A stretch of DNA of 64,000 bases from Citrobacter farmeri (GTDB lineage: Bacteria; Pseudomonadota; Gammaproteobacteria; Enterobacterales; Enterobacteriaceae). Location of the stretch: assembly GCF_019048065.1 (NCBI RefSeq), contig NZ_CP077291.1:496001-560000 (forward strand). The letters are read 5' to 3'. This document shows, piece after piece, positions 11,832-24,579 of this stretch (positions within the stretch are counted from its first letter, which is position 1; the number at the start of each line of letters is the position of its first letter). The notes beneath the pieces were generated by a model. The model worked only from the letters and a program-made list of their open reading frames with translations, had not been told where the DNA came from and made no database searches. The translations under genes and the position numbers were made by a program.

Positions 11832-14285
11832 ATGTCACAAGATCCTTTCCAGGAACGCGAAGCTGAAAAGTACGAAAATCCTATCCCAAGCCGGGAATTT
11901 ATCCTCGAACATTTAACAAAACGTGAAAAACCGGCCAGCCGTGATGAGCTGGCTGTGGAACTGAACATAGAAGGCGAAGAGCAGCAGGAAGCCCTGCGTC
12001 GTCGTCTGCGCGCAATGGAGCGTGACGGACAACTGGTCTTCACCCGTCGTCAGTGCTATGCGCTGCCGGAACGTCTCGATCTGCTGAAAGGTACCGTTAT
12101 TGGCCACCGTGATGGCTACGGCTTTCTGCGCGTCGAAGGACGTAAAGACGATTTATATCTTTCCAGCGAGCAGATGAAAACCTGCATCCATGGCGATCAG
12201 GTGCTGGCGCAACCGTTAGGTGCAGACCGTAAAGGTCGCCGCGAAGCACGTATCGTGCGCGTGCTGGTGCCGAAAACCAGCCAGATTGTCGGTCGTTATT
12301 TCACTGAGGCAGGCGTGGGCTTTGTCGTTCCGGATGACAGTCGTCTGAGCTTCGATATCCTGATCCCGCCGGAAGAGGTGATGGGCGCCCGCATGGGCTT
12401 TGTGGTGGTGGTTGAACTTACCCAGCGTCCGACGCGCCGCACTAAAGCGGTAGGTAAAATCGTTGAAGTGCTGGGCGATAATATGGGCACCGGTATGGCC
12501 GTTGATATGGCGCTACGGACCCATGAAATCCCGTATATCTGGCCTGCTTCCGTTGAAAAACAGGTTGCCGGTCTGAAAGAAGAGGTGCCTGAAGAGGCAA
12601 AAGTCGGTCGTGTAGATTTACGCGATTTACCGTTGGTCACCATCGACGGCGAAGATGCCCGCGATTTTGACGATGCGGTCTATTGCGAGAAGAAACGCGG
12701 TGGCGGCTGGCGTTTATGGGTGGCGATTGCCGACGTGAGCTATTACGTGCGTCCGCCGACGCCGCTCGACCAGGAGGCGCGTAATCGCGGGACGTCCGTG
12801 TACTTCCCGTCGCAGGTAGTACCGATGCTGCCGGAAGTGCTCTCCAACGGCCTGTGCTCACTGAACCCGCAGGTTGACCGTCTGTGCATGGTCTGCGAAA
12901 TGACCGTGTCCACCAAAGGCCGTCTGACAGGGTATAAATTCTACGAAGCGGTAATGAGCTCGCACGCGCGTCTGACCTATACCAAGGTCTGGCATATCTT
13001 GCAGGGCGATCAGGAACTGCGCGAGCAGTATGCGCCGCTGGTTAAACACATCGAAGAGCTGCACAACCTCTATAAAGTGCTGGATAAAGCCCGTGAAGAG
13101 CGTGGCGGCATCTCATTTGAAAGCGAAGAAGCGAAGTTCATTTTCAACGCGGAACGTCGTATTGAGCGGATTGAACAAACCCAGCGTAATGATGCGCACA
13201 AACTGATTGAAGAGTGCATGATTCTGGCGAATATCTCGGCGGCGCGTTTCGTTGAGAAGGCCCAGGAGCCTGCGCTGTTCCGTATTCACGATAAGCCGAC
13301 CACCGAGGCGATCACCTCCTTCCGTTCCGTTCTGGCGGAACTGGGGCTGGAGCTGCCGGGCGGCAACAAACCGGAACCGCGTGACTACGCGGAACTGCTG
13401 GAATCAGTTGCCGATCGTCCAGATGCCGAAATGCTGCAAACTATGCTGCTGCGCTCGATGAAGCAGGCGATTTACGATCCGGAAAACCGCGGCCACTTTG
13501 GCCTGGCGTTGCAGTCATATGCGCACTTTACTTCGCCAATCCGTCGTTATCCGGATCTCTCGCTGCACCGTGCGATTAAGTATCTGCTGGCGAAAGAGCA
13601 GGGTCATAAGGGCAACACCACCGAGACGGGCGGTTACCACTATTCGATGGAAGAGATGCTGCAACTGGGCCAGCACTGTTCGATGGCTGAACGACGTGCG
13701 GATGAAGCAACCCGTGACGTCGCTGACTGGCTGAAGTGCGACTTCATGCTGGATCAGGTCGGCAACGTCTTTAAAGGCGTGATTGCCAGCGTCACCGGTT
13801 TTGGCTTCTTTGTGCGTCTGGACGAGCTGTTTATCGACGGACTGGTGCATGTCTCTTCACTGGATAACGACTACTACCGTTTTGACCAGGTCGGGCAGCG
13901 TCTGACCGGCGAATCCAGTGGCCAGACTTACCGTCTTGGCGATCGCGTGGAAGTGCGCGTGGAAGCGGTCAACATGGATGAGCGCAAGATCGATTTCAGC
14001 CTGATCTCCAGCGAGCGTGCGCCGCGTAACGAAGGTAAAACGGCGCGTGAAAGAGCGAAAAAAGGCGATACGGGCAAAAAAACCGGGCGTCGTCGTCAGG
14101 TCGGCAAAAAAGTGAACTTTGAGCCTGATAGCGCTTTCCGCGGCGAGAAGAAAGGCAAGGCCGGGGCTAAACCTGCGGCTGAGAAAAAAGGCGATAAAAA
14201 AGCGAAAAAGCCATCGACAAAAACGCTTAAAATCGCAGCAGCCACGAAAGCAAAACGCGCGGCGAAAAAGAAAAACGCGCAGTAA
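11832..14285 (+). CDS. rnr: Ribonuclease R
   Basis: Processive 3'-5' exoribonuclease that degrades structured RNA and, in trans-translation, the mRNA of stalled ribosomes. The 817-residue protein has an N-terminal helix-turn-helix, cold-shock domains, the RNB catalytic domain with [12 protein letters not shown] supplying the metal-binding Asp residues, an S1 domain ([22 protein letters not shown]) and a long Lys/Arg-rich C-terminal tail. The start [10 protein letters not shown] follows GGAGGAACC; an in-frame ATG at 11790 lies inside the end of nsrR and would add 14 residues without a family match. Confidence 0.96.
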   Translation: MSQDPFQEREAEKYENPIPSREFILEHLTKREKPASRDELAVELNIEGEEQQEALRRRLRAMERDGQLVFTRRQCYALPERLDLLKGTVIGHRDGYGFLRVEGRKDDLYLSSEQMKTCIHGDQVLAQPLGADRKGRREARIVRVLVPKTSQIVGRYFTEAGVGFVVPDDSRLSFDILIPPEEVMGARMGFVVVVELTQRPTRRTKAVGKIVEVLGDNMGTGMAVDMALRTHEIPYIWPASVEKQVAGLKEEVPEEAKVGRVDLRDLPLVTIDGEDARDFDDAVYCEKKRGGGWRLWVAIADVSYYVRPPTPLDQEARNRGTSVYFPSQVVPMLPEVLSNGLCSLNPQVDRLCMVCEMTVSTKGRLTGYKFYEAVMSSHARLTYTKVWHILQGDQELREQYAPLVKHIEELHNLYKVLDKAREERGGISFESEEAKFIFNAERRIERIEQTQRNDAHKLIEECMILANISAARFVEKAQEPALFRIHDKPTTEAITSFRSVLAELGLELPGGNKPEPRDYAELLESVADRPDAEMLQTMLLRSMKQAIYDPENRGHFGLALQSYAHFTSPIRRYPDLSLHRAIKYLLAKEQGHKGNTTETGGYHYSMEEMLQLGQHCSMAERRADEATRDVADWLKCDFMLDQVGNVFKGVIASVTGFGFFVRLDELFIDGLVHVSSLDNDYYRFDQVGQRLTGESSGQTYRLGDRVEVRVEAVNMDERKIDFSLISSERAPRNEGKTARERAKKGDTGKKTGRRRQVGKKVNFEPDSAFRGEKKGKAGAKPAAEKKGDKKAKKPSTKTLKIAAATKAKRAAKKKNAQ

Positions 14286-14299
14286 GCCACACAGTGTAA

Positions 14300-14325
14300 G
14301 CCGGGGACGCGTGGCGTCACCCGGC
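14300..14325. other. Strong hairpin between rnr and rlmB
   Basis: GCCGGG-GACGC pairs with GCGTC-a-CCCGGC around a three-base GTG loop. There is no U-tract, so it is more likely an RNA-stabilising element or REP remnant than a terminator. It sits 15 bp after rnr. Confidence 0.6.
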
Positions 14326-14351
14326 ATGATTAACCATTAACGAGTAATTTC

Positions 14352-15083
14352 ATGAGTGAAATGATTTACGGCATCCATGCGGTGCAGGCCCTGCTGGAGC
14401 GCGCTCCTGAACGTTTTCAGGATGTCTTTATTCTCAAAGGCCGTGAAGATAAGCGCCTGCTGCCGCTGATCCACGCCCTCGAAGCGCAGGGTGTGGTCAT
14501 CCAACTGGCGAACCGTCAGTTTCTGGATGAGAAAAGCGAAGGGGCCGTACATCAGGGCATCATCGCCCGCGTGAAGCCGGGCCGTCAGTATCAGGAAAAC
14601 GATCTGCCTGATCTGATCGCCTCACTGGATCAACCTTTCCTGCTGATCCTCGATGGCGTGACCGATCCACATAACCTCGGTGCCTGTTTGCGTAGCGCCG
14701 ATGCCGCTGGCGTCAATGCCGTGATCGTGCCGAAAGATCGTTCCGCCCAACTGAACGCAACGGCGAAAAAAGTTGCCTGCGGAGCGGCGGAAAGCGTTCC
14801 GTTAATCCGGGTGACTAACCTGGCGCGTACCATGCGTATGTTGCAGGAAGAGAATATCTGGATTGTCGGCACGGCGGGTGAAGCTGACCATACCCTCTAT
14901 CAGAGCAAAATGACCGGTCGTATGGCGCTGGTGATGGGGGCAGAAGGTGAGGGGATGCGTCGCCTGACGCGTGAACATTGTGACGAACTGATCAGCATTC
15001 CAATGGCTGGAAGCGTTTCTTCGCTCAACGTTTCTGTCGCGACAGGCATCTGTTTATTCGAGGCCGTTCGCCAGCGCAGCTAA
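14352..15083 (+). CDS. rlmB: 23S rRNA Gm2251 2'-O-methyltransferase RlmB
   Basis: SpoU/TrmH-type (trefoil-knot) methyltransferase that modifies G2251 in the ribosomal P-loop. The 243-residue protein has an N-terminal substrate-binding domain ([16 protein letters not shown]) and the SPOUT motifs [29 protein letters not shown] and [15 protein letters not shown]. In E. coli K-12 the next genes would be yjfI-yjfC; here a terminator and then aidB follow directly. Confidence 0.96.
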   Translation: MSEMIYGIHAVQALLERAPERFQDVFILKGREDKRLLPLIHALEAQGVVIQLANRQFLDEKSEGAVHQGIIARVKPGRQYQENDLPDLIASLDQPFLLILDGVTDPHNLGACLRSADAAGVNAVIVPKDRSAQLNATAKKVACGAAESVPLIRVTNLARTMRMLQEENIWIVGTAGEADHTLYQSKMTGRMALVMGAEGEGMRRLTREHCDELISIPMAGSVSSLNVSVATGICLFEAVRQRS

Positions 15084-15095
15084 TTTCGTCTCCCC

Positions 15096-15123
15096 AAAGC
15101 CATCCAGCAGGATGGCTTTTTTG
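15096..15123 (+). terminator. Rho-independent terminator after rlmB
   Basis: AAAGCCATCC and GGATGGCTTT form a ten-base stem around AGCA, followed by TTTTT. It closes the nsrR-rnr-rlmB unit. Confidence 0.9.
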
Positions 15124-15196
15124 TGACCCCCTTTCCAGGCATTCTCCGCTCAGACTGACCATACTTACTGAGATGCCATTGAAGGAGGGAAACATA

Positions 15197-16819
15197 ATGC
15201 ATTGGCAAACTCACACCGTTTTTAATCAGCCGTTACCCCTGAATAACAGTAACCTGTTCCTGTCTGATGGCGCGCTCTGCGAGGCGGTGGCGCGCGAGGG
15301 GGCGGGGTGGGACAGCGAACTTCTCGCCAGTATCGGTCAACAACTCGGCACCGCAGAATCGCTTGAGCTGGGACGCCTGGCAAACGCCTGGCCGCCGGAA
15401 CTGCTGCGTTACGATCCTCGGGGGCAGCGACTGGACGAGGTTCGCTTCCATCCCGCATGGCATTTGCTTATGCAGGGGTTGTGCACCAACCGTGTGCATA
15501 ATCTACCCTGGGAAGAGACAGCGCGCGCCGGATCGTTTGTTGCCCGGGCCGCGCGCTTTATCTTGCATGCGCAGGTGGAGTCCGGAACGCTCTGCCCCAT
15601 CACCATGACCTTCGCCGCTACGCCGCTGCTGCAGCAGATGTTGCCCGCTACATTTGCCGACTGGCAAACGCCTCTGCAAAGCGATCGCTATGATTCGCAC
15701 CTCGCACCAGGTGGGCAAAAGCGTGGTCTGCTGATTGGTATGGGAATGACGGAAAAGCAGGGGGGGTCTGATGTGATGAGCAACACCACCCGTGCCGAGC
15801 GTCTGGAGGATGGATCGTACCGATTGGTGGGGCATAAATGGTTCTTTTCCGTTCCGCAAAGCGATGCCCATTTGGTACTGGCGCAGGCAAAAGGCGGCCT
15901 CTCTTGCTTCTTCGTCCCGCGTTTTTTACCTGACGGGCAGCGTAATGCGATCCGTCTCGAACGGTTGAAAGACAAGCTGGGGAATCGCTCCAATGCCAGT
16001 GCGGAAGTCGAATTTCAGGATGCCATCGGCTGGTTGCTGGGAGATGAGGGCGAAGGCGTTCGTCATATTCTGAAGATGGGCGGCCTGACGCGTTTTGATT
16101 GCGCGCTCGGCAGCCACGGACTGATGCGTCGCGCGTTCTCGATTGCTATCTACCACGCGCACCAGCGTATGGTATCTGGTAAGCCGCTGATCGAGCAGCC
16201 CATGATGCGCCAGGTGCTTAGCCGTATGGCGTTACAACTGGAAGGGCAAACCGCGTTATTGTTTCGTCTGGCCCACGCCTGGGATCGGCGTAGCCATGCC
16301 AAAGAACGACTCTGGGCGCGACTGTTCACCCCCGCCGCGAAATTTGTCGTCTGTCAAAGCGGCATCCCGTTTGTGGCGGAAGCGATGGAGGTGCTTGGCG
16401 GGATAGGGTATTGCGAAGAGAGCGAACTCCCACGACTGTACCGGGAAATGCCGGTCAACAGCATCTGGGAAGGCTCCGGCAATGTCATGTGTCTCGATGT
16501 TCTGCGGGTCATCAGTAAACAAACCGGTGTCGATGAGATGCTGAGCGACGTGTTCTCTGACGTCAGGGGCCAGGACAGACACTTTGATCGCGCGGTTCGT
16601 CAGCTTTTGCAGCGGTTGCGCAAGCCTTCCGAAGAACTGGGTCGCGATATCACTCAGCAGATTTTCCTGTTGGGATGCGGAACGGAAATGTTACGGCATG
16701 CGTCACCACCTATTGCACAAGCCTGGTGCCAGATGATGCTGGATACGCGTGGTGGAATGTTGCTATCAGAACGGGTGCAGGACGCGCTGTTGCTGCGGGC
16801 AACGGGGGGATTACGCTGA
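15197..16819 (+). CDS. aidB: Acyl-CoA dehydrogenase-like alkylation response protein AidB
   Basis: FAD-binding member of the acyl-CoA dehydrogenase family with a DNA-binding C-terminal domain; part of the Ada adaptive response in E. coli and thought to protect promoter regions from alkylation. The 540-residue protein contains GMGMTEKQGGSDV (flavin and substrate side) and EAMEVLGGIGYCEE with YREMPVNSIWEGSGNVM. The start at 15197 follows a strong GGAGG; an in-frame ATG at 15173 would place that ribosome-binding site inside the gene. I could not identify an Ada box with confidence. Confidence 0.94.
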   Translation: MHWQTHTVFNQPLPLNNSNLFLSDGALCEAVAREGAGWDSELLASIGQQLGTAESLELGRLANAWPPELLRYDPRGQRLDEVRFHPAWHLLMQGLCTNRVHNLPWEETARAGSFVARAARFILHAQVESGTLCPITMTFAATPLLQQMLPATFADWQTPLQSDRYDSHLAPGGQKRGLLIGMGMTEKQGGSDVMSNTTRAERLEDGSYRLVGHKWFFSVPQSDAHLVLAQAKGGLSCFFVPRFLPDGQRNAIRLERLKDKLGNRSNASAEVEFQDAIGWLLGDEGEGVRHILKMGGLTRFDCALGSHGLMRRAFSIAIYHAHQRMVSGKPLIEQPMMRQVLSRMALQLEGQTALLFRLAHAWDRRSHAKERLWARLFTPAAKFVVCQSGIPFVAEAMEVLGGIGYCEESELPRLYREMPVNSIWEGSGNVMCLDVLRVISKQTGVDEMLSDVFSDVRGQDRHFDRAVRQLLQRLRKPSEELGRDITQQIFLLGCGTEMLRHASPPIAQAWCQMMLDTRGGMLLSERVQDALLLRATGGLR

Positions 16820-16824
16820 TACTT

Positions 16825-16851
16825 TGCCGGATGTGCCTGCGCCATCCGGCA
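16825..16851. repeat. REP element between aidB and yjfN
   Basis: TGCCGGATG and CATCCGGCA are inverted around a short loop between two convergent genes. This is the usual place for a REP element and may serve both 3' ends. Confidence 0.8.
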
Positions 16852-16856
16852 GTCTG

Positions 16857-17132
16857 TTACGCATAGAGAATAGCCTGTACGCGCCAGTTATCGGGTTGTT
16901 GCTCTTCGTACATCTGAATAATGCGATACCATGACGCGCCTTGTTCATCGGCTTTTAACGCCACAATACGTTCCACATCCTGTGGATTTCCGGAAATATT
17001 ACTGACAGAGATCAGGCCAATTTCATTGAGGCCAGTCACGCAATCCGCGCTCGCGAATTCAGCAGACTGCGCCGTCGTACTCACCAGCCCGGCAGTTAAC
17101 AGCAGTGAGGATAAGGCAAGAGATTGTTTCAT
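16857..17132 (-). CDS. yjfN: DUF1471 periplasmic protein YjfN (reported DegP protease activator)
   Basis: A 91-residue secreted protein of the BhsA/McbA/YhcN (DUF1471) family. It starts MKQSLALSS and has a signal peptide ending near QSA-E, then the DUF1471 core with CVTGLNEIGLISVSNISGN and WYRIIQMYE. In E. coli YjfN is reported to activate the periplasmic protease DegP. The start at 17132 gives the family length; upstream in-frame ATGs would prepend a region with no signal peptide. It lies 147 bp downstream of bsmA on the same strand. Confidence 0.88.
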   Translation of the reverse strand: MKQSLALSSLLLTAGLVSTTAQSAEFASADCVTGLNEIGLISVSNISGNPQDVERIVALKADEQGASWYRIIQMYEEQQPDNWRVQAILYA

Positions 17133-17279
17133 CGTCAGCTCCATTTTACGTTTCCCCGCAATGCGCAGGGCATTCCATCGCCGAAATAAACGTCCAGCCT
17201 CCTGCTGTCGGTTTATTGTGCACAGGTAAACGTATAGAGGCGTAAAGCTACGTGAAATTGCCTTAAATTCCCTCAATGA

Positions 17280-17609
17280 CTATTTACGATATAAGATGGC
17301 CTGCGAATACCACTGACCCGTCACGATGGTTTCATCAACCATGACAATAACGTAATAATCGGCTTTCGCTGCGGCGGCTTTCGCTTTGACTTCATCGACG
17401 GCATCATCCGGAGAACCTCTGACCAGAGAGGTCACTGTTCCCATCCGTTGCAATCCTTGTGTTTGATCGCGACGAATTTCCTGCGGATGATCGGCGACGG
17501 GTGGTGCTGGCTGCGGCGTTCCCTGAAGAATGCTACAGCCACTTAACAGCATCACCAACATCAAAAAAATAAACCGACGCATCACTCTATCTCGTTTCCT
17601 GATAGCCAT
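17280..17609 (-). CDS. bsmA: DUF1471 lipoprotein BsmA (YjfO), biofilm and stress protein
   Basis: A 109-residue predicted lipoprotein. After a basic N-terminus and hydrophobic stretch comes the lipobox LLSGC, with Cys about residue 25 as the lipidated residue, followed by a Pro-rich linker and a DUF1471 core (GTVTSLVRGSPDDAVDEV, ADYYVIVMVDE). In E. coli it influences biofilm formation and peroxide or acid tolerance. It forms a small stress cluster with yjfN; a third DUF1471 gene, yjfY, lies beyond the ula genes. Confidence 0.88.
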   Translation of the reverse strand: MAIRKRDRVMRRFIFLMLVMLLSGCSILQGTPQPAPPVADHPQEIRRDQTQGLQRMGTVTSLVRGSPDDAVDEVKAKAAAAKADYYVIVMVDETIVTGQWYSQAILYRK

Positions 17610-17792
17610 AGTGTAGTGCCTTCTTAATTTCCCTTTGGGGGGAATGTTCCCAAAATGTTACCTCCCGCGCGATTTTCGAATGAAAATGTCGCGAAAGCGT
17701 AATCCAGTTCTCAACATTATGAATCGTTGTTGAACACGTCACCTTGTTTAATAATGTGACTCGTGGCATACCAGAGCCAAAAGGGGGCGCAA

Positions 17793-18542
17793 ATGATTGA
17801 AATTGAAACACGTCAGGTGGCGGAACATCACCTGCTTCACGCCTTTCCTTCGGGGCAACGCGATACACCTTTGCCGTGTATTGTTTTCTACCACGGTTTT
17901 ACCTCTTCCAGCCTGGTCTACAGCTATTTTGCCGTTGCGCTGGCGCAGGCCGGATTTAGAGTCATTATGCCAGACGCGCCGGAGCATGGGGCGCGTTTCA
18001 ACGGTGACGAACAGGCGAGAATGGGCCATTTCTGGCAGATTTTGCAACAAAGCATGCAGGAATTTACGGCGTTGCGTGAGGCCCTGCGCGCAGAAAACTG
18101 GCTGCTGGATAACCGCCTTGCGGTCGGTGGCGCATCGATGGGGGCAATGACTGCGCTGGGGATTATGACTCAGCATCCGGAGATTAACTGTGTTGCCAGC
18201 CTGATGGGGTCGGGCTATTTCACCCGTCTGGCGCGAACGCTGTTTCCCCCTTTCGCCCAGGACACGCCCGCCCGGCAGGCGGCGTTCGCCCGTATCATTG
18301 CGCCGTTGGCGAAGTGGGACGTGTCGCAGCAGCTTGCCCGACTGGCCGACAGACCGCTGCTGTTATGGCATGGTCAGGACGACGATGTGGTGCCGGCGGC
18401 GGAAAGTTTCCGTTTGCAGCAGGCGATGATTCAGGCCGGGCTGGACCAGAATCTGACCTGTCAGTGGCAAGCAGGCGTGCGCCATCGGATCACGCCCGAA
18501 GCCCTTAGCGCAACGGTGTCGTTTTTCCGTCAGCATCTTTAG
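17793..18542 (+). CDS. yjfP: Alpha/beta-hydrolase esterase YjfP
   Basis: A 249-residue alpha/beta-hydrolase with carboxylesterase activity in E. coli. The oxyanion region FYHGFTSSS, the nucleophile elbow GGASMGAMT (catalytic Ser), [13 protein letters not shown] (acid residue) and [10 protein letters not shown] (catalytic His) are all visible. The start MIEIETRQ follows AAGGGGG. The physiological substrate is unknown. It is convergent with ulaR, and the two stop codons overlap. Confidence 0.9.
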   Translation: MIEIETRQVAEHHLLHAFPSGQRDTPLPCIVFYHGFTSSSLVYSYFAVALAQAGFRVIMPDAPEHGARFNGDEQARMGHFWQILQQSMQEFTALREALRAENWLLDNRLAVGGASMGAMTALGIMTQHPEINCVASLMGSGYFTRLARTLFPPFAQDTPARQAAFARIIAPLAKWDVSQQLARLADRPLLLWHGQDDDVVPAAESFRLQQAMIQAGLDQNLTCQWQAGVRHRITPEALSATVSFFRQHL

Positions 18543-19294
18543 ACGCGAAGAATGTTAACGCCCTGAGCTTCAAGCTGCTTCAGGATTTCAGGGTTAGCAT
18601 TTTTGCCGGTGATGAGCATATCGATCTGATCCGCGCGGCTGAACAACATCCCTGCCCGCTCGCCGACTTTACTGCTGTCGACCAGTACCACCAGTTTACC
18701 GACTACACTCAGCATTTTCTGCTCAGCCATGGCGGTCAGCATATCGGTTTTATACAGTCCGTCCGCGGTTAACCCTTTACCGCTGGTAAACATCCAGTGT
18801 CCGGCATACAGGCTATTTTCACTGCCTTGCGGGCTAAGCGTGATGGACTGGCTTTTGTTGTATTGCCCTCCCATGATGATCACGCTGTCATGCTCCTGGT
18901 CGATCAGATAGTTTGCCAGAGGCAGATAATTGGTGATGATTTGCACCGGCTTGCCGCACATTTCACGACCCAGCAGAAAGGCGGTCGATCCGCAGTTGAT
19001 CACCACGCTTTCACCCGCATTCACAAGCTGGGATGCCGCCTTGGCAATACGAACTTTTTCATCGTGGTTCTGCGCCTGGTGCAGATTCATAGGCGTCCAG
19101 CGCGGACGCTGCTGGGTAATGGCTTCTGCGCCGTTGCGGACTTTCTTGAGTTTGCCGCTTTCGTCGAGTTTGTTGATGTCCCGGCGTGCTGTGGCGGGTG
19201 AAATCCCCAGACGCTCAATGACGTTCTCAACGGTAACAAAGCCCAACTGCGCTAACATATCGAGTAAAATTTGATGCCTTTGTGCTTCAGTCAT
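18539..19294 (-). CDS. ulaR: L-ascorbate utilisation repressor UlaR (DeoR family)
   Basis: Repressor of ulaG and ulaABC(DEF), released by L-ascorbate 6-phosphate in E. coli. The 251-residue protein has the DeoR helix-turn-helix ([29 protein letters not shown]) and a C-terminal sugar-phosphate sensing domain ([39 protein letters not shown]). Its stop TAA (complement of 18539-18541) overlaps the yjfP stop. Its neighbour in the same orientation is ulaG. Confidence 0.95.
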   Translation of the reverse strand: MTEAQRHQILLDMLAQLGFVTVENVIERLGISPATARRDINKLDESGKLKKVRNGAEAITQQRPRWTPMNLHQAQNHDEKVRIAKAASQLVNAGESVVINCGSTAFLLGREMCGKPVQIITNYLPLANYLIDQEHDSVIIMGGQYNKSQSITLSPQGSENSLYAGHWMFTSGKGLTADGLYKTDMLTAMAEQKMLSVVGKLVVLVDSSKVGERAGMLFSRADQIDMLITGKNANPEILKQLEAQGVNILRV

Positions 19295-19363
19295 GAGCTA
19301 TTCCGATACAAAATGATTTGAAAAGATGATATTTGAAATAGCCTGGAAATACTAAAGTAAATG

Positions 19364-19394
19364 GGAAAAAAATGCCGGGATAGCCCGGCATTTT
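19364..19394 (-). terminator. Terminator after ulaG
   Basis: AATGCCGGG and CCCGGCATT form the stem around ATAG. Read leftward it is followed by a run of T (the AAAAAA at 19365-19371 on the plus strand), so it ends the ulaG transcript before ulaR. Confidence 0.88.
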
Positions 19395-19401
19395 GTGTGG
19401 A

Positions 19402-20466
19402 TCACAAGAAGGATTTAAACGGTAAATCCGGTTCAATCGTGAAGCAGTCATCAAAGCCACGCGGATAGTGATATTCAAAGTTATCTTTGTCCAGCGGCCA
19501 GGTAAACTTGCCGCCGACCTGCCAGATAAACGGCTTAAAGCCATACTTCAGCCGATCTTTTTTCATCTCCCACAGTACGCGGATCTCCTGAGGATCGGCC
19601 TGGAAGTTTGACCAGATGTCATGGTGGAAAGGGATCACCACTTTTGTATTCAGCGCTTCCGCCATGCGTAGCATGTCGGAGCTGGTCATTTTGTCCGTAA
19701 TCCCACGCGGATTCTCACCGTAGGAGCCGAGCGCAACGTCGATCTGGTGCTCGTTGCCATGCTTTGCATAGTAGTTGGAGTAGTGCGAGTCTCCGCTGTG
19801 GTACAGCGTACCGCCCGGCGTTTTGAAGAGGTAGTTTACCGCGCGAGCATCCATACCATCCGGCAGCACGCCTGCCGCTTTTTGATCGGCTGGGAGTGTG
19901 ATCAATGCCGTACGATCAAACGCGTCAAGCGCATGAATTTCAATATCTTTCACTTTCACCACATCGCCTGGTTTTACCACGATACAGCGTTCTTTCGGCA
20001 CTCCCCAACCGATCCACAGATCCACACAGGTTTGCGGCCCGATAAATGGCACGTCATCGGCGCAGTTCTGCATGACGGCGGCCGCGACATTCACATCAAT
20101 GTGATCGTTATGATCGTGTGTCGCCAGCACCGCATCGATCTGTCGAATTGCAAATGGATCAAGAACAAACGGCGTAGTGCGCAGGTTAGGCTGCAGTTTC
20201 TTCACCCCGGCCATACGTTGCATCTGGTGACCGGTTTTCATCAACGGGTTACCGTGGCTTTGTTTACCCGTACCGCACCAGAAGTCGACGCAGATGTTAG
20301 TCCCACCTTCCGACTTAAGCCAGATGCCGGTACAGCCAAGCCACCACATAGCGAATGTGCCAGGTGCGACCTGTTCCTGTTCGATCTCTTCATTCAGCCA
20401 GCTTCCCCACTCTGGGAAAGTGCTCAGGATCCATGATTCACGCGTGATGCTTTTTACTTTACTCAT
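19402..20466 (-). CDS. ulaG: L-ascorbate-6-phosphate lactonase UlaG
   Basis: Metallo-beta-lactamase-fold enzyme that opens the lactone of L-ascorbate 6-phosphate made by the UlaABC PTS, giving 3-keto-L-gulonate 6-phosphate. The 354-residue protein contains THDHNDHID (metal ligands), [10 protein letters not shown] and IPFHHDIW. The start [11 protein letters not shown] was chosen because it gives the known length; an ATG five codons upstream is possible. It is divergent from ulaA, with the regulatory region between. Confidence 0.95.
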   Translation of the reverse strand: MSKVKSITRESWILSTFPEWGSWLNEEIEQEQVAPGTFAMWWLGCTGIWLKSEGGTNICVDFWCGTGKQSHGNPLMKTGHQMQRMAGVKKLQPNLRTTPFVLDPFAIRQIDAVLATHDHNDHIDVNVAAAVMQNCADDVPFIGPQTCVDLWIGWGVPKERCIVVKPGDVVKVKDIEIHALDAFDRTALITLPADQKAAGVLPDGMDARAVNYLFKTPGGTLYHSGDSHYSNYYAKHGNEHQIDVALGSYGENPRGITDKMTSSDMLRMAEALNTKVVIPFHHDIWSNFQADPQEIRVLWEMKKDRLKYGFKPFIWQVGGKFTWPLDKDNFEYHYPRGFDDCFTIEPDLPFKSFL

Positions 20467-22231
<1,765 letters not shown>

Positions 22232-22246
22232 TAAGGAGTTCCGATT

Positions 22247-22552
22247 ATGACCGTACGTATTCTGGCTGTGTGTGGCAATGGGCAAGGCAGTTCCATGATC
22301 ATGAAGATGAAGGTGGATCAATTTTTAACCCAGTCAAATATTGACCATACGGTGAACAGTTGCGCAGTAGGTGAGTACAAAAGTGAACTGAACGGTGCGG
22401 ATATCATCATCGCCTCTACCCATATCGCCGGTGAGATTACGGTATCTGGCAATAAATATGTTGTTGGCGTACGCAACATGCTGTCTCCCGCCGATTTTGG
22501 ACCGAAACTGCTGGAAGTGATCAAAGCGCATTTTCCACAGGACGTGAAGTAA
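22247..22552 (+). CDS. ulaB: L-ascorbate PTS EIIB component UlaB
   Basis: A 101-residue cytoplasmic phosphocarrier that passes phosphate from UlaC to the incoming ascorbate. The phosphorylated cysteine is C9 in [16 protein letters not shown], the P-loop-like EIIB motif. It lies 15 bp after ulaA behind AAGGAG. Confidence 0.95.
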   Translation: MTVRILAVCGNGQGSSMIMKMKVDQFLTQSNIDHTVNSCAVGEYKSELNGADIIIASTHIAGEITVSGNKYVVGVRNMLSPADFGPKLLEVIKAHFPQDVK

Positions 22553-22563
22553 GGAGGTGGAAA

Positions 22564-23031
22564 ATGAAATTACGTGATTCGCTGGCAGACAATAATTCCA
22601 TCCTTTTACAGGCCGAGGCCAGTACCTGGCAGGAAGCGGTAAAGCTTGGCGTGGAGCTGCTGGTTAAGGCTGATGTGGTTGAACCACGCTACTACCAGGC
22701 CATTCTTGATGGCGTCGAACAGTTTGGTCCGTACTTTGTGATTGCGCCCGGTCTGGCGATGCCGCATGGCCGTCCGGAGGAAGGGGTCAAGAAAACCGGT
22801 TTTGCGCTGGTGACGCTGAAAACACCGCTGGTGTTTAACCATGAAGATAACGACCCGGTCGACATACTGATAACAATGGCGGCAGTAGACGCCAACACGC
22901 ATCAGGAAGTGGGCATCATGCAGATCGTGAATCTTTTTGACGACGAAGCCAATTTCGACCGTTTACGCGCCTGCCGCACCGCGCAGGAAGTGCTGGATTT
23001 AATTGATAACGCCACTGCGGCGGCTGTTTAA
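22564..23031 (+). CDS. ulaC: L-ascorbate PTS EIIA component UlaC
   Basis: A 155-residue EIIA of the mannitol/fructose type. The phosphorylated histidine is H68 in [12 protein letters not shown]. It accepts phosphate from HPr and passes it to UlaB. It is preceded by AAGGAGGTGG, a near-perfect ribosome-binding site, and separated from ulaB by 11 bp. Confidence 0.95.
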   Translation: MKLRDSLADNNSILLQAEASTWQEAVKLGVELLVKADVVEPRYYQAILDGVEQFGPYFVIAPGLAMPHGRPEEGVKKTGFALVTLKTPLVFNHEDNDPVDILITMAAVDANTHQEVGIMQIVNLFDDEANFDRLRACRTAQEVLDLIDNATAAAV

Positions 23032-23043
23032 AAGGATACCAAA

Positions 23044-23694
23044 ATGTCATTACCTATGTTGCAGGTTGCGCTGGATAACCAATCGATGTCTTCCGCGTAT
23101 GAAACAACGCGTCTGATTGCCGAAGAGGTTGATATCATTGAGGTAGGCACGATTCTTTGCGTGGCAGAGGGGGTACGCGCCGTACGCGATCTGAAGGCGC
23201 TTTACCCGCATAAAATTGTGCTGGCTGACGCTAAAATTGCCGATGCGGGAAAAATCCTCTCTCGCATGTGTTTCGCAGCCAGCGCTGACTGGGTCACCGT
23301 CATCTGCTGTGCGGATATCAACACCACCAAGGGGGCGCTGGAGGTGGCGAAAGAATTCAACGGCGATGTGCAGATTGAACTGACCGGTTACTGGACCTGG
23401 GAGCAGGCGCTGGAGTGGCGTGACGCAGGTATTAGGCAAGTTGTATATCACCGCAGCCGTGACGCGCAGGCGGCAGGTGTGGCCTGGGGAGAGGCGGATA
23501 TCAGCGCGATCAAACGCCTGTCTGATATGGGCTTTAAAGTCACCGTCACTGGCGGTCTGGCGCTGGAGGATCTGCCGCTGTTCCAGGGCATACCGATTCA
23601 CGTCTTTATTGCTGGTCGCAGCATTCGCGATGCTGCCTCTCCGGTAGACGCTGCACGTCAGTTCAAACGTTCCATCGCCCAACTGTGGGGATAA
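23044..23694 (+). CDS. ulaD: 3-keto-L-gulonate-6-phosphate decarboxylase UlaD
   Basis: A TIM-barrel enzyme of the orotidine-5'-phosphate decarboxylase suprafamily that converts 3-keto-L-gulonate 6-phosphate to L-xylulose 5-phosphate and CO2. The 216-residue protein shows [11 protein letters not shown] (metal and catalytic Asp/Lys), [15 protein letters not shown] and the phosphate-binding [13 protein letters not shown] plus [11 protein letters not shown] loops. The length matches E. coli UlaD. Confidence 0.95.
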   Translation: MSLPMLQVALDNQSMSSAYETTRLIAEEVDIIEVGTILCVAEGVRAVRDLKALYPHKIVLADAKIADAGKILSRMCFAASADWVTVICCADINTTKGALEVAKEFNGDVQIELTGYWTWEQALEWRDAGIRQVVYHRSRDAQAAGVAWGEADISAIKRLSDMGFKVTVTGGLALEDLPLFQGIPIHVFIAGRSIRDAASPVDAARQFKRSIAQLWG

Positions 23695-23703
23695 GGAGCG
23701 ATT

Positions 23704-24579
23704 ATGTTGTCGAAACCAATCCCGCTCGGTATTTATGAAAAAGCGCTCCCCGGCGGGGAGTGTTGGCTGGAACGCCTGCAGTTGGCGAAGCAACTGGGCT
23801 TTGATTTTGTCGAAATGTCAGTTGATGAAACCGACGCTCGCCTGGCGCGGCTTGACTGGAACCGCGAGCAGCGACTGGCGCTAGTGGCCGCTATCGCCGA
23901 TACAGGGATACGGGTACCGTCCATATGCCTGAGTGCTCATCGTCGTTTCCCGCTTGGCAGTGAAGATGATGCGGTGCGCGAACAGGGGCTGGAGATCATG
24001 CGTAAAGCCATTCAGTTTGCGCAGGATATTGGTATTCGCGTTATTCAACTAGCGGGTTACGACGTCTATTACCAGCAGGCCAATAATGAAACGCGGCGCC
24101 GGTTTCGCGATGGGCTGAAAGAGAGCGTGGAGATGGCGAGCCGTGCGCAGGTGACGCTGGCGATGGAAATCATGGATTATCCACTGATGAACTCGATCAG
24201 CAAGGCGCTGGGGTACGCCCACTATCTCAACAATCCGTGGTTCCAGCTGTATCCCGATATCGGCAATTTGTCGGCGTGGGATAACGACGTGCAGATGGAG
24301 TTGCAGGCGGGGATAGGTCACATCGTTGCCGTACACGTGAAGGATACCAAACCCGGCGTATTCAAAAATGTGCCGTTTGGTGAAGGGGTTGTTGATTTCG
24401 AACGGTGTTTTGCGACGCTCAAACAGAGCGGGTATTGCGGACCATACCTGATTGAGATGTGGAGTGAAACGTCGGACGACCCGGTACATGAAGTGGCGAA
24501 GGCGCGCGACTGGGTGAAAGCGCGTATGACCAGCGCGGGTCTATTGGAGGCGGCATTAAGCCTGGTTCCAAATCAATAG
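23704..24579 (+). CDS. ulaE: L-ribulose-5-phosphate 3-epimerase UlaE, with altered C-terminus
   Basis: Converts L-xylulose 5-phosphate to L-ribulose 5-phosphate. The protein has the xylose-isomerase-like TIM barrel with metal-site segments [29 protein letters not shown] and LIEMWSE. It is 291 residues; E. coli UlaE is 284 and ends ...EAA, from memory. Here the codons after EAA (stop expected at 24556) read LSLVPNQ before a TAG. This extension runs into a scar that resembles the 3' end of ulaF. The catalytic core is intact, so the enzyme is probably functional, but its product no longer has a dedicated 4-epimerase in the operon. Confidence 0.93.
   Translation: MLSKPIPLGIYEKALPGGECWLERLQLAKQLGFDFVEMSVDETDARLARLDWNREQRLALVAAIADTGIRVPSICLSAHRRFPLGSEDDAVREQGLEIMRKAIQFAQDIGIRVIQLAGYDVYYQQANNETRRRFRDGLKESVEMASRAQVTLAMEIMDYPLMNSISKALGYAHYLNNPWFQLYPDIGNLSAWDNDVQMELQAGIGHIVAVHVKDTKPGVFKNVPFGEGVVDFERCFATLKQSGYCGPYLIEMWSETSDDPVHEVAKARDWVKARMTSAGLLEAALSLVPNQ

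Noticed and set aside
19747..20436. A 229-codon plus-strand open frame inside ulaG
   Set aside because: Antisense to ulaG with no motif; composition reflects the complementary strand.
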